DNA of 6,892 nt from Candidatus Aegiribacteria sp. (GTDB lineage: Bacteria; Fermentibacterota; Fermentibacteria; Fermentibacterales; JCC-6): contig JAUVUL010000095.1 of NCBI GenBank assembly GCA_030600975.1, positions 1 to 6,892 of the forward strand, read 5' to 3'. Shown here piece by piece: positions 1-6,302 of the stretch (position 1 is the stretch's first letter; every line of letters begins with the position of its first letter). The notes below the pieces were generated by a model. That model made no database searches. It saw only the letters and a program-made list of their open reading frames with translations, and was not told the origin of the DNA. The position numbers and the translations under genes are program-made.

Positions 1-461
1 AAAAGGATTCGGGCAGGGAGTTCTCTGAAAGCAACTTTTATGATCTGGCAAAGGAATACCCTCTCGGATTATTCAGGGAAGGTTGTGAAAATATAGGACG
101 TGCCACGGTTGCACTGACCGCTGACGGAGACATTGTCTGTGGAGGGGAAGTTCATGGCAATGCGGTAGTCGATATTCTTGGAGGTAAGAAAGAATCACTG
201 ATCAAGGCAGCACAGATGGCTGCGGAAGATTGCCGGGTACCTGAAGGACGCAGGATTTGTCACTGTCTCGTCGCTGACTGCATATCCAGAGCACTTCTTC
301 TTGAAAATGAATATCCTGAGGAACTCAAGGCTATCAGTCGTGGATTACAACCAGCTGATGTTCCTGAAGGAGCCCTGACTCTGGGAGAGATATCCTCCCT
401 CGGAGAGCAATATCTTGAATATCTGAATCTTACAACTGTTGTAATGGTGATGTATGAGTAG
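1..461 (+). CDS. FIST-domain signal transduction protein, C-terminal part (5' end outside window)
   Basis: The frame is open from base 3 to the TAG at 459-461, giving about 152 residues with no start, so this is the C-terminal part of a longer protein. It matches the FIST_C pattern: a PLG segment near the beginning, a TADGDIV strand and turn, then HCLVADCISRAL corresponding to the family's C-x-x-R block followed by E, and finally ALTLGEISS with LNLTTVV, the usual GE-I ... N-x-T ending. FIST domains are cytoplasmic sensory domains, proposed to bind small ligands such as amino acids, and are often fused to or encoded beside kinases and chemotaxis proteins. Here the FIST protein appears to stand alone and ends inside the next gene's start (ATGAGTAG), so FIST and kinase are probably co-translated. 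The ligand cannot be told. Family assignment is fairly secure; partnership with the kinase is inferred from the overlap. Confidence 0.8.
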   Translation, partial: KDSGREFSESNFYDLAKEYPLGLFREGCENIGRATVALTADGDIVCGGEVHGNAVVDILGGKKESLIKAAQMAAEDCRVPEGRRICHCLVADCISRALLLENEYPEELKAISRGLQPADVPEGALTLGEISSLGEQYLEYLNLTTVVMVMYE

Positions 462-2571
462 GAACAGTGGGAATTCCGGAAAGGTAATTCAGGAAATTTC
501 TCTTCTCTACGAGTTGTCGCTTTCGATTGGTTCTTCAATCGATGTAAGAAAAAACTGCATCGAGTTTCTCAAGATACTGATGCTGAGAAAGAATTTGAGT
601 TTCGTATCAGTCTGGATCAGAGATGTCTTCCTGTCGAAAATTCAGGATTCTGATGGAGTCACCCTCATTTATGCCCATCCTGAATTCAAGGTGAAGGAAA
701 CTCACCTTTATATTACCAATCCGCTTTTTGAAGCACTCAGAACCGGCAAAGTTGTAAGCGTATCCTCTTCTGAGGCAACTTTTAAGGAGCTGGTTACTGA
801 AAGCGGAACGGACAGAGGAATGTTTACGATATTTCCACTGAATGAAATAGGTGTTCTCAAACTCTACTCCATATCCAGAGAAGTGCCTTTCGGGAAAAGG
901 GAAATCAACCAGCTAAGAAGTGTTGTTTCAAAATTCGCGTTATCGCTTGCCGGGTGTCTTTCACACAATATGCTCTTGCGTGAAATATTGGAACGGAAAA
1001 AGGCGGAGAGCGCGCTGAGGGAAAGCGAACAGCGTTACCGCAATCTTTTCAGTTCAGCAAGGGATGCAATATTCATAATGAAGGATTTCAGGATTGTGGA
1101 CTGTAATCCAGAAACCCTGACGATGTTCGGCTGTACGAAAGAACAAATTATCGGAAAATCTCCTTACCGTTTTTCTCCCGAACTCCAGCCTGACGGTACT
1201 AAATCCCGCGTTTCCGGAGAAACAAGAGCAATAGAAGCACTCAAGGATATTCCCCAGCTTTTCGAATGGCTTCACTGCAGACGGGACGGAACTCCGTTTC
1301 ATGCGGAAGTGGCTCTGAACAGGGTGTCTATCGCTGGAGAGGACTATCTCCAGTCAATTGTTCGAGACATATCGGATCGTAGAAAGGCAGAGGAGGAACG
1401 CCTTGAATTCGAAAAGGGTGTTCAGCACGCACAGAAGTTGGAAAGCCTTGGTGTTCTTGCTGGTGGTATTGCTCATGACTTCAATAATCTGCTGGTCGGT
1501 ATTCTTGGTAACGCTGATCTTGCCCTTAGGGATATTTCTCCATCTTCTTCAACACATGCAAACATCGTGCAAATCGAGAAAGCGGCGATGCGGGCTTCAG
1601 ATCTCAGCAGACAGATGCTGGCGTATTCAGGCAAAGGAAAATTCATAATCGAAATCCTGAGTCTTAACGATGTTGTTGAAGAGATGGCTTTTCTTCTCAA
1701 GACATCAATATCAAAGAACATTATTCTCAGTTACAACCTTGCTGAAAAGCTTCTGCCGATCAAGGCAGATACTTCACAGATCAGTCAGATAGTCATGAAT
1801 CTCATCACTAATGCTTCAGAAGCAATTGGAGAAAAGAGTGGTATCATCAGACTTGCTACAGGTATAATAGAATTCGACGGTTCTAGAATGCCCGAAGAAT
1901 ATATCACGCAGGAAACGCTCAAAGGTACGTATGCATTCATCGAAGTATCGGATACGGGTTGCGGAATGAGCAAAGAAACAATTGCCAGCATGTTTGATCC
2001 GTTCTATACTACGAAATTCTTCGGAAGGGGGCTGGGTCTTGCCGCCGTGATAGGAATTGTCAGAGGTCACAGGGGCGCTATCAGAGTCTCAAGTGAATCC
2101 GGGAAGGGTACAGCTGTACTGATAGCGTTCCCGGCATGTACTGATTCTTCAGATTCAACGTCGGAGGAATTGCTGGACAACAATAAACTGATTTGCAAGG
2201 GAACCGTACTTCTTGTTGATGATGACGAAACTGTTCTTTCAGTCGGCAGAGAGATGATGGAAACACTGGGATTTTCAGTGCTGACGGCACCTGGAGGACA
2301 GGAAGCGATTGATCTGCTTACCGAGAAACGAGAACAGATTGTCTGTGTCGTTCTTGATCTTACAATGCCAAACATGGATGGAAAAGAGACCTGGTCGAGG
2401 CTCAGGGAAATAGATCTTGCTATTCCTGTAATTATTTCAAGTGGTTACAGCAGAAAGGATGTTGAAAAGCAATTCGGAGAAAGCGGGATTTCAGGTTTTC
2501 TTTCCAAACCATATCGCTTGTCCGATCTTATCGATAAACTCGGCATTGCGCTCAAGAAGGAGAATAGTTAG
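454..2571 (+). CDS. Hybrid sensor histidine kinase (GAF-like, PAS, HisKA, HATPase_c, receiver)
   Basis: A 705-residue soluble kinase with no membrane segments, so a cytoplasmic sensor. Residues ~10-165 look like a divergent GAF domain. A helical linker (~170-190) leads into a PAS/PAC domain (190-308, from ESEQRYRNLF to VRDISDRR). The dimerisation/phosphoacceptor domain carries H341 in HDFNNLL. The ATPase domain has an N box NLITNASEAI (N453), G1 box DTGCGM (500-505), F box FDPFYTTK (514-521) and G2 box GRGLGL (524-529), so catalysis looks intact. The C-terminal receiver (~586-700) has acidic D589/D590, phospho-acceptor D635 in DLTMPNMDG, S663 at the Thr/Ser position and K685 in SKPY, so it also looks functional. 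The ATG overlaps the FIST stop by 8 bp, with a weak GGTGA just upstream, suggesting translational coupling. No output domain follows the receiver and no separate response regulator lies in the window, so the phosphate target is unknown: another phosphotransfer protein, or allosteric control of a partner. Confidence 0.93.
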   Translation: MSRNSGNSGKVIQEISLLYELSLSIGSSIDVRKNCIEFLKILMLRKNLSFVSVWIRDVFLSKIQDSDGVTLIYAHPEFKVKETHLYITNPLFEALRTGKVVSVSSSEATFKELVTESGTDRGMFTIFPLNEIGVLKLYSISREVPFGKREINQLRSVVSKFALSLAGCLSHNMLLREILERKKAESALRESEQRYRNLFSSARDAIFIMKDFRIVDCNPETLTMFGCTKEQIIGKSPYRFSPELQPDGTKSRVSGETRAIEALKDIPQLFEWLHCRRDGTPFHAEVALNRVSIAGEDYLQSIVRDISDRRKAEEERLEFEKGVQHAQKLESLGVLAGGIAHDFNNLLVGILGNADLALRDISPSSSTHANIVQIEKAAMRASDLSRQMLAYSGKGKFIIEILSLNDVVEEMAFLLKTSISKNIILSYNLAEKLLPIKADTSQISQIVMNLITNASEAIGEKSGIIRLATGIIEFDGSRMPEEYITQETLKGTYAFIEVSDTGCGMSKETIASMFDPFYTTKFFGRGLGLAAVIGIVRGHRGAIRVSSESGKGTAVLIAFPACTDSSDSTSEELLDNNKLICKGTVLLVDDDETVLSVGREMMETLGFSVLTAPGGQEAIDLLTEKREQIVCVVLDLTMPNMDGKETWSRLREIDLAIPVIISSGYSRKDVEKQFGESGISGFLSKPYRLSDLIDKLGIALKKENS

Positions 2572-2642
2572 TTGAATTGGCAGTCCAGGTCTTTTGATAC
2601 TCAACGGGAACGTTCAGTCCTCAGCAGGTATGGCAGGTATAT

Positions 2643-4001
2643 GTGACCGATTCAACAGACGGACAGGATCCGAATGCACTGAAGAAAAAGCTTCGGGGTA
2701 CAGATGGACTGGAGCGCGTAAGGATTCTTGCGGATCTCACCGTTGCACACAGGGAAACAGATCGCGCGAAAGTCATTGAATTCGGGAAGCAGGGCTTGGA
2801 ACTGCTAGAAAAAACCGAAAATAAAAAACTGGAATCAATAATACTGAATGAACTCTGCTGGGCCTATCAGTGTATCGGAGACTATCAGACAGCTCTGGAA
2901 TTCGGTTTCAGAAATCTTGAAATAACCGATATAACAAAAGACGAAATAAGCAAATCTGACACGTACAACCGGATCGGTATTATTTACTATAAACTGTCGA
3001 ATATTGATCAAGCTCTTGAGTACTTCCTGAAGGCTCTCCGGATATTCGAAGAGTCGAAGGAGATTCTGAAAGTATCATCATTACTGAATAACATAGGTAT
3101 TATCTACAGCGACTTGAATGATAAAAGCAGCGCTCTGAATTACTATAACAGAGCCATAGAAATATCCGAGGAACACGGCTGTTACACTAATCTCGCCAAT
3201 TCTCTCAACAATGCAGGAAGTATTTTCCGTCGGGCAGACGAATTGGAGAAAGCACTGGAGTATTATCAGAAAGCTCTGGAAATCAGGGAGAAGCTTGGTG
3301 AAAGGTGGAAAATTGCTCGCGTTCTCACCAATATCGGTATGATCCATCATGATATGAATAATCACGAAAAAGCGCTTGATTGTTTCTTCAGAGCGCTTGA
3401 GATCGAGATGGAAAAAGGTGACAATAACGATGCTTCCCAGACGCTGCTTTCCATCAGCCTGAGCTATTCGAGCACAGGCAGATTTCAGGAAGCTTATGAA
3501 TATGCCGGAAAAGGACTTTCGTACACAGACCGTATAGATTCCCCCGTAATAAGGAAAAGAATTTATCAATCCTATTCCGAGGTCTGTGAAATAATAGGTA
3601 ATTTCAGGGAAGCGCTCGAATTTCATAAGAAGTACAAAACACTTAATGATGAGATATACACCGAAGACAGCAGCCGGAAGATAAATGAACTGCGGGTGAA
3701 GTACGAATCCGATAAGAAGGAACGGGAAACGGAGATCTACAGACTCAGGAATATTGAACTCGCGAAAGCGAATGAGGAACTGAAACACGCTCTTGCTGAA
3801 GTGAAACACCTCAGCGGATTGCTTCCGATCTGCGCGTCATGCAAGAAGATCCGTGATGACCAGGGATACTGGAAACAGATAGAATCCTACATTTCCGACC
3901 ATTCGGAGGCCCAGTTCAGTCATTGCCTGTGCCCCGAATGCCTTAAGAGCCTCTATCCTGAATACATGATCGGAAAAGGTGCAGCCGAATCTCTGAAATG
4001 A
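2643..4001 (+). CDS. TPR-repeat protein with coiled coil and C-terminal CxxC...CxxC module (copy 1)
   Basis: A 452-residue cytoplasmic protein without signal peptide. A degenerate TPR (~28-62) is followed by seven TPRs at about 40-residue spacing (~67-94, 107-140, 147-180, 187-220, 227-260, 267-300, 307-340), recognisable by the repeated N-x-[IA]-G...Y...ALEYY/F...AL-I pattern. Residues ~341-390 are a charged coiled coil (YRLRNIELAKANEELKHAL). The C-terminal module (~391-440) has C397-x2-C400, an RDDQGYW core, H427 and C430-x2-C433, a likely zinc-ribbon-like site. I know this tail from the ends of PAS and response-regulator proteins, without an assigned function. The start is GTG: an in-frame TGA lies at 2595-2597, no other start codon intervenes, and the paralogue has MTDS at the same place. 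The ribosome site is weak. The 71 bp before it show no terminator, so read-through from the kinase gene is plausible. It has an extra Cys (C428) where the paralogue has Gly. Probably a scaffold or signalling adaptor; function inferred. Confidence 0.9.
   Translation: MTDSTDGQDPNALKKKLRGTDGLERVRILADLTVAHRETDRAKVIEFGKQGLELLEKTENKKLESIILNELCWAYQCIGDYQTALEFGFRNLEITDITKDEISKSDTYNRIGIIYYKLSNIDQALEYFLKALRIFEESKEILKVSSLLNNIGIIYSDLNDKSSALNYYNRAIEISEEHGCYTNLANSLNNAGSIFRRADELEKALEYYQKALEIREKLGERWKIARVLTNIGMIHHDMNNHEKALDCFFRALEIEMEKGDNNDASQTLLSISLSYSSTGRFQEAYEYAGKGLSYTDRIDSPVIRKRIYQSYSEVCEIIGNFREALEFHKKYKTLNDEIYTEDSSRKINELRVKYESDKKERETEIYRLRNIELAKANEELKHALAEVKHLSGLLPICASCKKIRDDQGYWKQIESYISDHSEAQFSHCLCPECLKSLYPEYMIGKGAAESLK
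3732..3941 (+). repeat. Conserved DNA segment encoding coiled-coil end and CxxC module, copy 1
   Basis: This 210-bp segment aligns without gaps to 5254-5463 (constant offset 1522). By hand count 28 positions differ (about 87% identity), mostly at third codon positions, and only five of the 70 residues change. Bases 3846-3880 are a 35-nt perfect match to 5368-5402. It is the best preserved part of a gene-scale tandem duplication covering both TPR genes. Confidence 0.85.
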
Positions 4002-4031
4002 TTTCTTCAGGTGGTGAGCCTGTCCTGGGTG

Positions 4032-4069
4032 TGTACGCCTGCTCCCCGAGTTGAAGGGAATCTCGTACA
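4032..4069 (+). other. Possible imperfect hairpin between the two TPR genes
   Basis: TGTACG (4032-4037) can pair with CGTACA (4064-4069), and inside it TCCC (4043-4046) with GGGA (4056-4059), separated by a 5/4-nt internal loop and closed by a 9-nt loop. It starts 31 bp after the stop of copy 1. There is no T-run afterwards, so it does not look like an intrinsic terminator. It could be an mRNA processing or stability element, or chance. Confidence 0.22.
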
Positions 4070-4088
4070 GGGCAATACATCTCCACTA

Positions 4089-4119
4089 TTTACATTCAAA
4101 GCATAAGGAGTAGTATTAA
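4089..4119 (+). promoter_or_regulatory. Weak candidate promoter and leader for the second TPR gene
   Basis: The AT-rich 3' half of this 166-bp intergenic region contains TTTACA (4089-4094) and TATTAA (4114-4119) with a 19-nt spacer, a loose fit to a housekeeping promoter. A second -10-like TATTAT sits at 4130-4135 without a good -35 partner. A strong Shine-Dalgarno-like AAGGAG lies at 4105-4110, 57 bases ahead of the annotated start and too far away to serve it. Promoter rules of the host lineage are unknown, so this is only a candidate. Confidence 0.18.
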
Positions 4120-4167
4120 TAACGATAGGTATTATCTTGTACTAATGTTGCCATATGGACTCACAGA

Positions 4168-5523
4168 ATGACAGATGATATGACCGATTCGATTGACAGA
4201 AAAGACCCGGATGCTCTTGAGAGAATACTTCCTGGAACAGAAAAACTGGAACGGATAGGAATTATCGCTGATCTATGTGTGGCATTAAGGGGAGTCAATT
4301 CAGAGAAGGTAATTGAATACGGTATTCAGGGACTTGAACTGCTGGGAAGTGTTGAAGATAAAGAACTGGAATCCGCTATCCTGAAAGAACTCTGCTGGGC
4401 CAAACAGTGCCTTGGCGAATATCAGGCTGCTCTGGATTATGGTTTAAGAAAACTCGAAATCGATGATAAAGACAAATCTTCCGCTCTCAATATTATTGGT
4501 GTAACATACTGGAGGATGGGGAAGTACGATAAGGCTCTGGAATGCTATCTGAAAGCCCTTAATATTCTTGAGGTATCAGAAGACAAACCGGGAATCGCAC
4601 CTGTTCTTAATAACATTGGAATTATATACAATAACATGGGCGACAGGAAAAAGGCTCTGGATTACTATAATAGATCAATAAAGATATGCGAGGAACTTGA
4701 ACTTAAAAAAGGTCTCGCAAATTCATTCAACAACGCTGGGAATATCTACCGAAAAACAGGAGAATCAAAGAAAGCACTGAAATATTATAAGAAAGCTCTG
4801 GAAATAAGGGAAAACCTCAATGATAAACGGGGGTTCTCTCATACGTTGACCAATATCGGCACGGTTTACCAGGACCTTAAGAATTTCGATAAATCGCTTA
4901 AGTATTTCTTAAGATCACTAAAGATCGAGGAGGAAACAGGAGACAGACTGGCTTCGGTTGATACACTCCTCAGCATAAGCGTGATATATGCCTCAACTGA
5001 TCGCCTTTCCAAGGCCCTTGAATATGTCAGGAGAGGGTTCGATTTTGCAGAAGAGATCGGGGTGCCTGATCTTAAAAGAGACTGCTGCGAGACATTTTCC
5101 ACAATTCTGGAACAGAAAGGGAATTTCAGGGAAGCACTGGAATACCATAAGAAATACAAAGCTCTGAATGACGAGATCTTCAATGAAGATAGCAGCAGTA
5201 GAATCAACGAGTTGCAGGTACAGTACGAAACAGAGAAGAAGGAGAAGGAAAAAGAGATCTACAGGCTCAGGAATATCGAACTCGCAGAAGCAAATGAGGA
5301 GCTAAAACACGCTCTCGCTGAAGTGACACACCTCAGTGGATTGCTTCCTATCTGTGCGTCATGCAAAAAGATCCGTGATGACCAGGGATACTGGAAACAG
5401 ATCGAGTCATATGTCTCCGAGCACTCGGAAGCCCAGTTCAGCCACGGACTCTGTCCCGAATGCATGATGATGCTGTATCCTGACCTGATTGAGCACAGCG
5501 AATCCAAAGGTTCCTGTGATTGA
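4168..5523 (+). CDS. TPR-repeat protein with coiled coil and C-terminal CxxC...CxxC module (copy 2)
   Basis: A 451-residue paralogue of the gene at 2643-4001, with the same order: a degenerate first TPR, seven further TPRs at about 40-residue spacing (to ~340), coiled coil (~341-390) and the module with C396-x2-C399, RDDQGYW, H426 and C429-x2-C432. Over the first ~94 aligned residues I count about 57 identities, whereas 58 of 63 match from IELA through the last CxxC. It is five residues shorter between the second and third TPR (after I98) and has a different C-terminal end (HSESKGSCD). Two starts are possible: ATG 4168, or ATG 4180, which aligns exactly with the paralogue's start. Neither has a good ribosome site; an in-frame TAG at 4126-4128 limits extension. 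With no signal peptide it should act in the cytoplasm. Its job, perhaps a scaffold or adaptor paired with copy 1, is inferred. Confidence 0.9.
   Translation: MTDDMTDSIDRKDPDALERILPGTEKLERIGIIADLCVALRGVNSEKVIEYGIQGLELLGSVEDKELESAILKELCWAKQCLGEYQAALDYGLRKLEIDDKDKSSALNIIGVTYWRMGKYDKALECYLKALNILEVSEDKPGIAPVLNNIGIIYNNMGDRKKALDYYNRSIKICEELELKKGLANSFNNAGNIYRKTGESKKALKYYKKALEIRENLNDKRGFSHTLTNIGTVYQDLKNFDKSLKYFLRSLKIEEETGDRLASVDTLLSISVIYASTDRLSKALEYVRRGFDFAEEIGVPDLKRDCCETFSTILEQKGNFREALEYHKKYKALNDEIFNEDSSSRINELQVQYETEKKEKEKEIYRLRNIELAEANEELKHALAEVTHLSGLLPICASCKKIRDDQGYWKQIESYVSEHSEAQFSHGLCPECMMMLYPDLIEHSESKGSCD
5254..5463 (+). repeat. Conserved DNA segment encoding coiled-coil end and CxxC module, copy 2
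   Basis: Direct-repeat partner of 3732-3941 at a fixed offset of 1522 bp, without gaps. It encodes YRLRNIELA through the last CxxC of the second TPR protein. Substitutions relative to copy 1 are K to E, K to T, I to V, D to E and C to G; the other codon differences are synonymous. Confidence 0.85.
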
Positions 5524-5547
5524 GGACATTGATTCTCGTATATTTAA

Positions 5548-5655
5548 ATGAAGGGATGGATTAATCTAATGGAATGGTCCACAGGATTGAACGATCATTT
5601 TGAATTTACAGAAGAATACGGGCACAATCATTCAGGTGGAATAATATATGAGTAA
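5548..5655 (+). CDS. Possible small ORF coupled to the secreted-protein gene
   Basis: An ATG at 5548 opens 35 codons ending at TAA 5653-5655; a second ATG at 5569 would give 28 codons and has a purine-rich GGATGGA (5554-5560) at usable distance, while the first has no ribosome site. The peptide is rich in E, H, G and aromatic residues (internal FEFTEEYGHNHSGG), without signal peptide or membrane segment, and resembles nothing I recognise. Its end overlaps the next start as ATGAGTAA, the same arrangement as FIST/kinase. It could be a leader peptide coupling translation to the downstream gene, a decayed gene remnant, or chance in a 124-bp gap. Confidence 0.2.
   Translation: MKGWINLMEWSTGLNDHFEFTEEYGHNHSGGIIYE
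5634..5640 (+). promoter_or_regulatory. Shine-Dalgarno site of the secreted-protein gene
   Basis: AGGTGGA ends 7 bases before the ATG at 5648, the best-placed ribosome site in the window. It decides the start of the downstream gene, which is also supported by the signal peptide that begins there. Upstream, an AT-rich TATATT (5539-5544) could be a -10 element but has no convincing -35 partner. Confidence 0.65.
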
Positions 5656-6223
5656 ATATGTACTGATATTCATAATTTCATGCACCTCAATGTCATTTGC
5701 TGAGACTCTCTGGGTAGAAGATTTTGAAGATGGAGATATAACTGACTGGATCATAACCGGTACTGCTAACTGGGCTCTTTACGACAACGAATTCCAGGCT
5801 CATACCGGAGACTTCAGCCTGCAGTACAACTATCATTCGCCCTGGCCGCATGATACTCGAGCTGTTACGCCTTCATTTACCTTGCCAACAGCACAGGAAT
5901 TTTATTTTACATGGTGGTGGAGTGGAAGTTACAATTACTTCGTCGCAACGAATAATGGAGATGCGTTTACCGAAGTCAGAGATATTAGCAGTGGTGACTG
6001 GATCGTACTCTGGAATGAAAATGATGCTGGTGCATATACCGGCTTCGAGTGGTATGAGCAGACAGAAATTCTGGATGCTTCTTGGTCAGGCAAAACAGTT
6101 CAGTTCGCGTTTCATATCGTTGCAACAGATGCTCACTACTGGTATATCGATGATATTGAATTAGGCTATGTTCTGGTAGCTCTTGAGAACACTACGTGGG
6201 GTGAAATCAAAACCGCCATGTAG
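5648..6223 (+). CDS. Secreted jelly-roll/choice-of-anchor-J-like protein with conserved C-terminal tail
   Basis: A 191-residue exported protein. Residues 1-18 form a signal peptide (positive start, hydrophobic VLIFII core, cleavage likely after SFA). Residues ~22-173 have the look of a MAM/choice-of-anchor-J or carbohydrate-binding beta sandwich: an opening EDFEDGDITDW, AHTGDFSLQY, a TPSFTLP strand, many aromatic residues (FTWWW at 87-91), SWSGKTVQFAF, and the hallmark YIDDIELG near 167-173. No catalytic motif is visible, so a binding or surface role is more likely than an enzyme. After a short linker it ends ENTTWGEIKTAM; this tail resembles that of the convergent neighbour and may be a sorting or anchoring signal. 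It has a good ribosome site and follows the TPR gene by 124 bp. No link to the kinase cluster is evident. Ligand and final location (periplasm, outer surface or outside) are unknown. Confidence 0.82.
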   Translation: MSKYVLIFIISCTSMSFAETLWVEDFEDGDITDWIITGTANWALYDNEFQAHTGDFSLQYNYHSPWPHDTRAVTPSFTLPTAQEFYFTWWWSGSYNYFVATNNGDAFTEVRDISSGDWIVLWNENDAGAYTGFEWYEQTEILDASWSGKTVQFAFHIVATDAHYWYIDDIELGYVLVALENTTWGEIKTAM

Positions 6224-6302
6224 CTTCAGTATACAGGAGGTTCCACAGTCAATACGTCTACTGGAACAGTGTCTTGATTCTTCCGAATGTATACTGCTGA
6301 AG
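6224..6302. repeat. Nested inverted repeat spanning two convergent gene ends
   Basis: CAGTATACA (6227-6235) is a perfect inverted match to TGTATACTG (6288-6296). If a CTG bulge is allowed, the pairing can instead be read as CTTCAG+TATACA against TGTATA+CTG+CTGAAG (6224-6235 with 6288-6302). Inside it, GTTCCA (6240-6245) pairs with TGGAAC (6262-6267). The structure begins right after the TAG at 6221-6223 and covers the stop of the leftward gene. There is no T-tract, so a classical intrinsic terminator is doubtful; a two-way 3' end structure that blocks read-through is possible. Confidence 0.35.

Noticed and set aside
260..538. A 92-codon minus-strand frame over the FIST/kinase junction
   Set aside because: Both genes beneath it have clear family motifs; the antisense peptide is low-complexity in S and R with no domain.
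2572..2642. Promoter or terminator between the kinase and first TPR gene
   Set aside because: No hairpin with T-run and no convincing -35/-10 pair could be seen in these 71 bases.
3081..3809. A 242-codon open frame on the minus strand, antisense to the first TPR gene
   Set aside because: It lies wholly inside a well-supported gene, shows no recognisable domain, and long antisense frames are expected opposite repetitive TPR coding sequence.
4032..4069. Intrinsic terminator after the first TPR gene
   Set aside because: The stem is short and interrupted and no T-run follows; kept only as a low-confidence hairpin.
4105..4110. AAGGAG as the ribosome site of the second TPR gene
   Set aside because: It is 57 bases from the start, and an in-frame TAG at 4126-4128 rules out an N-terminal extension reaching it.
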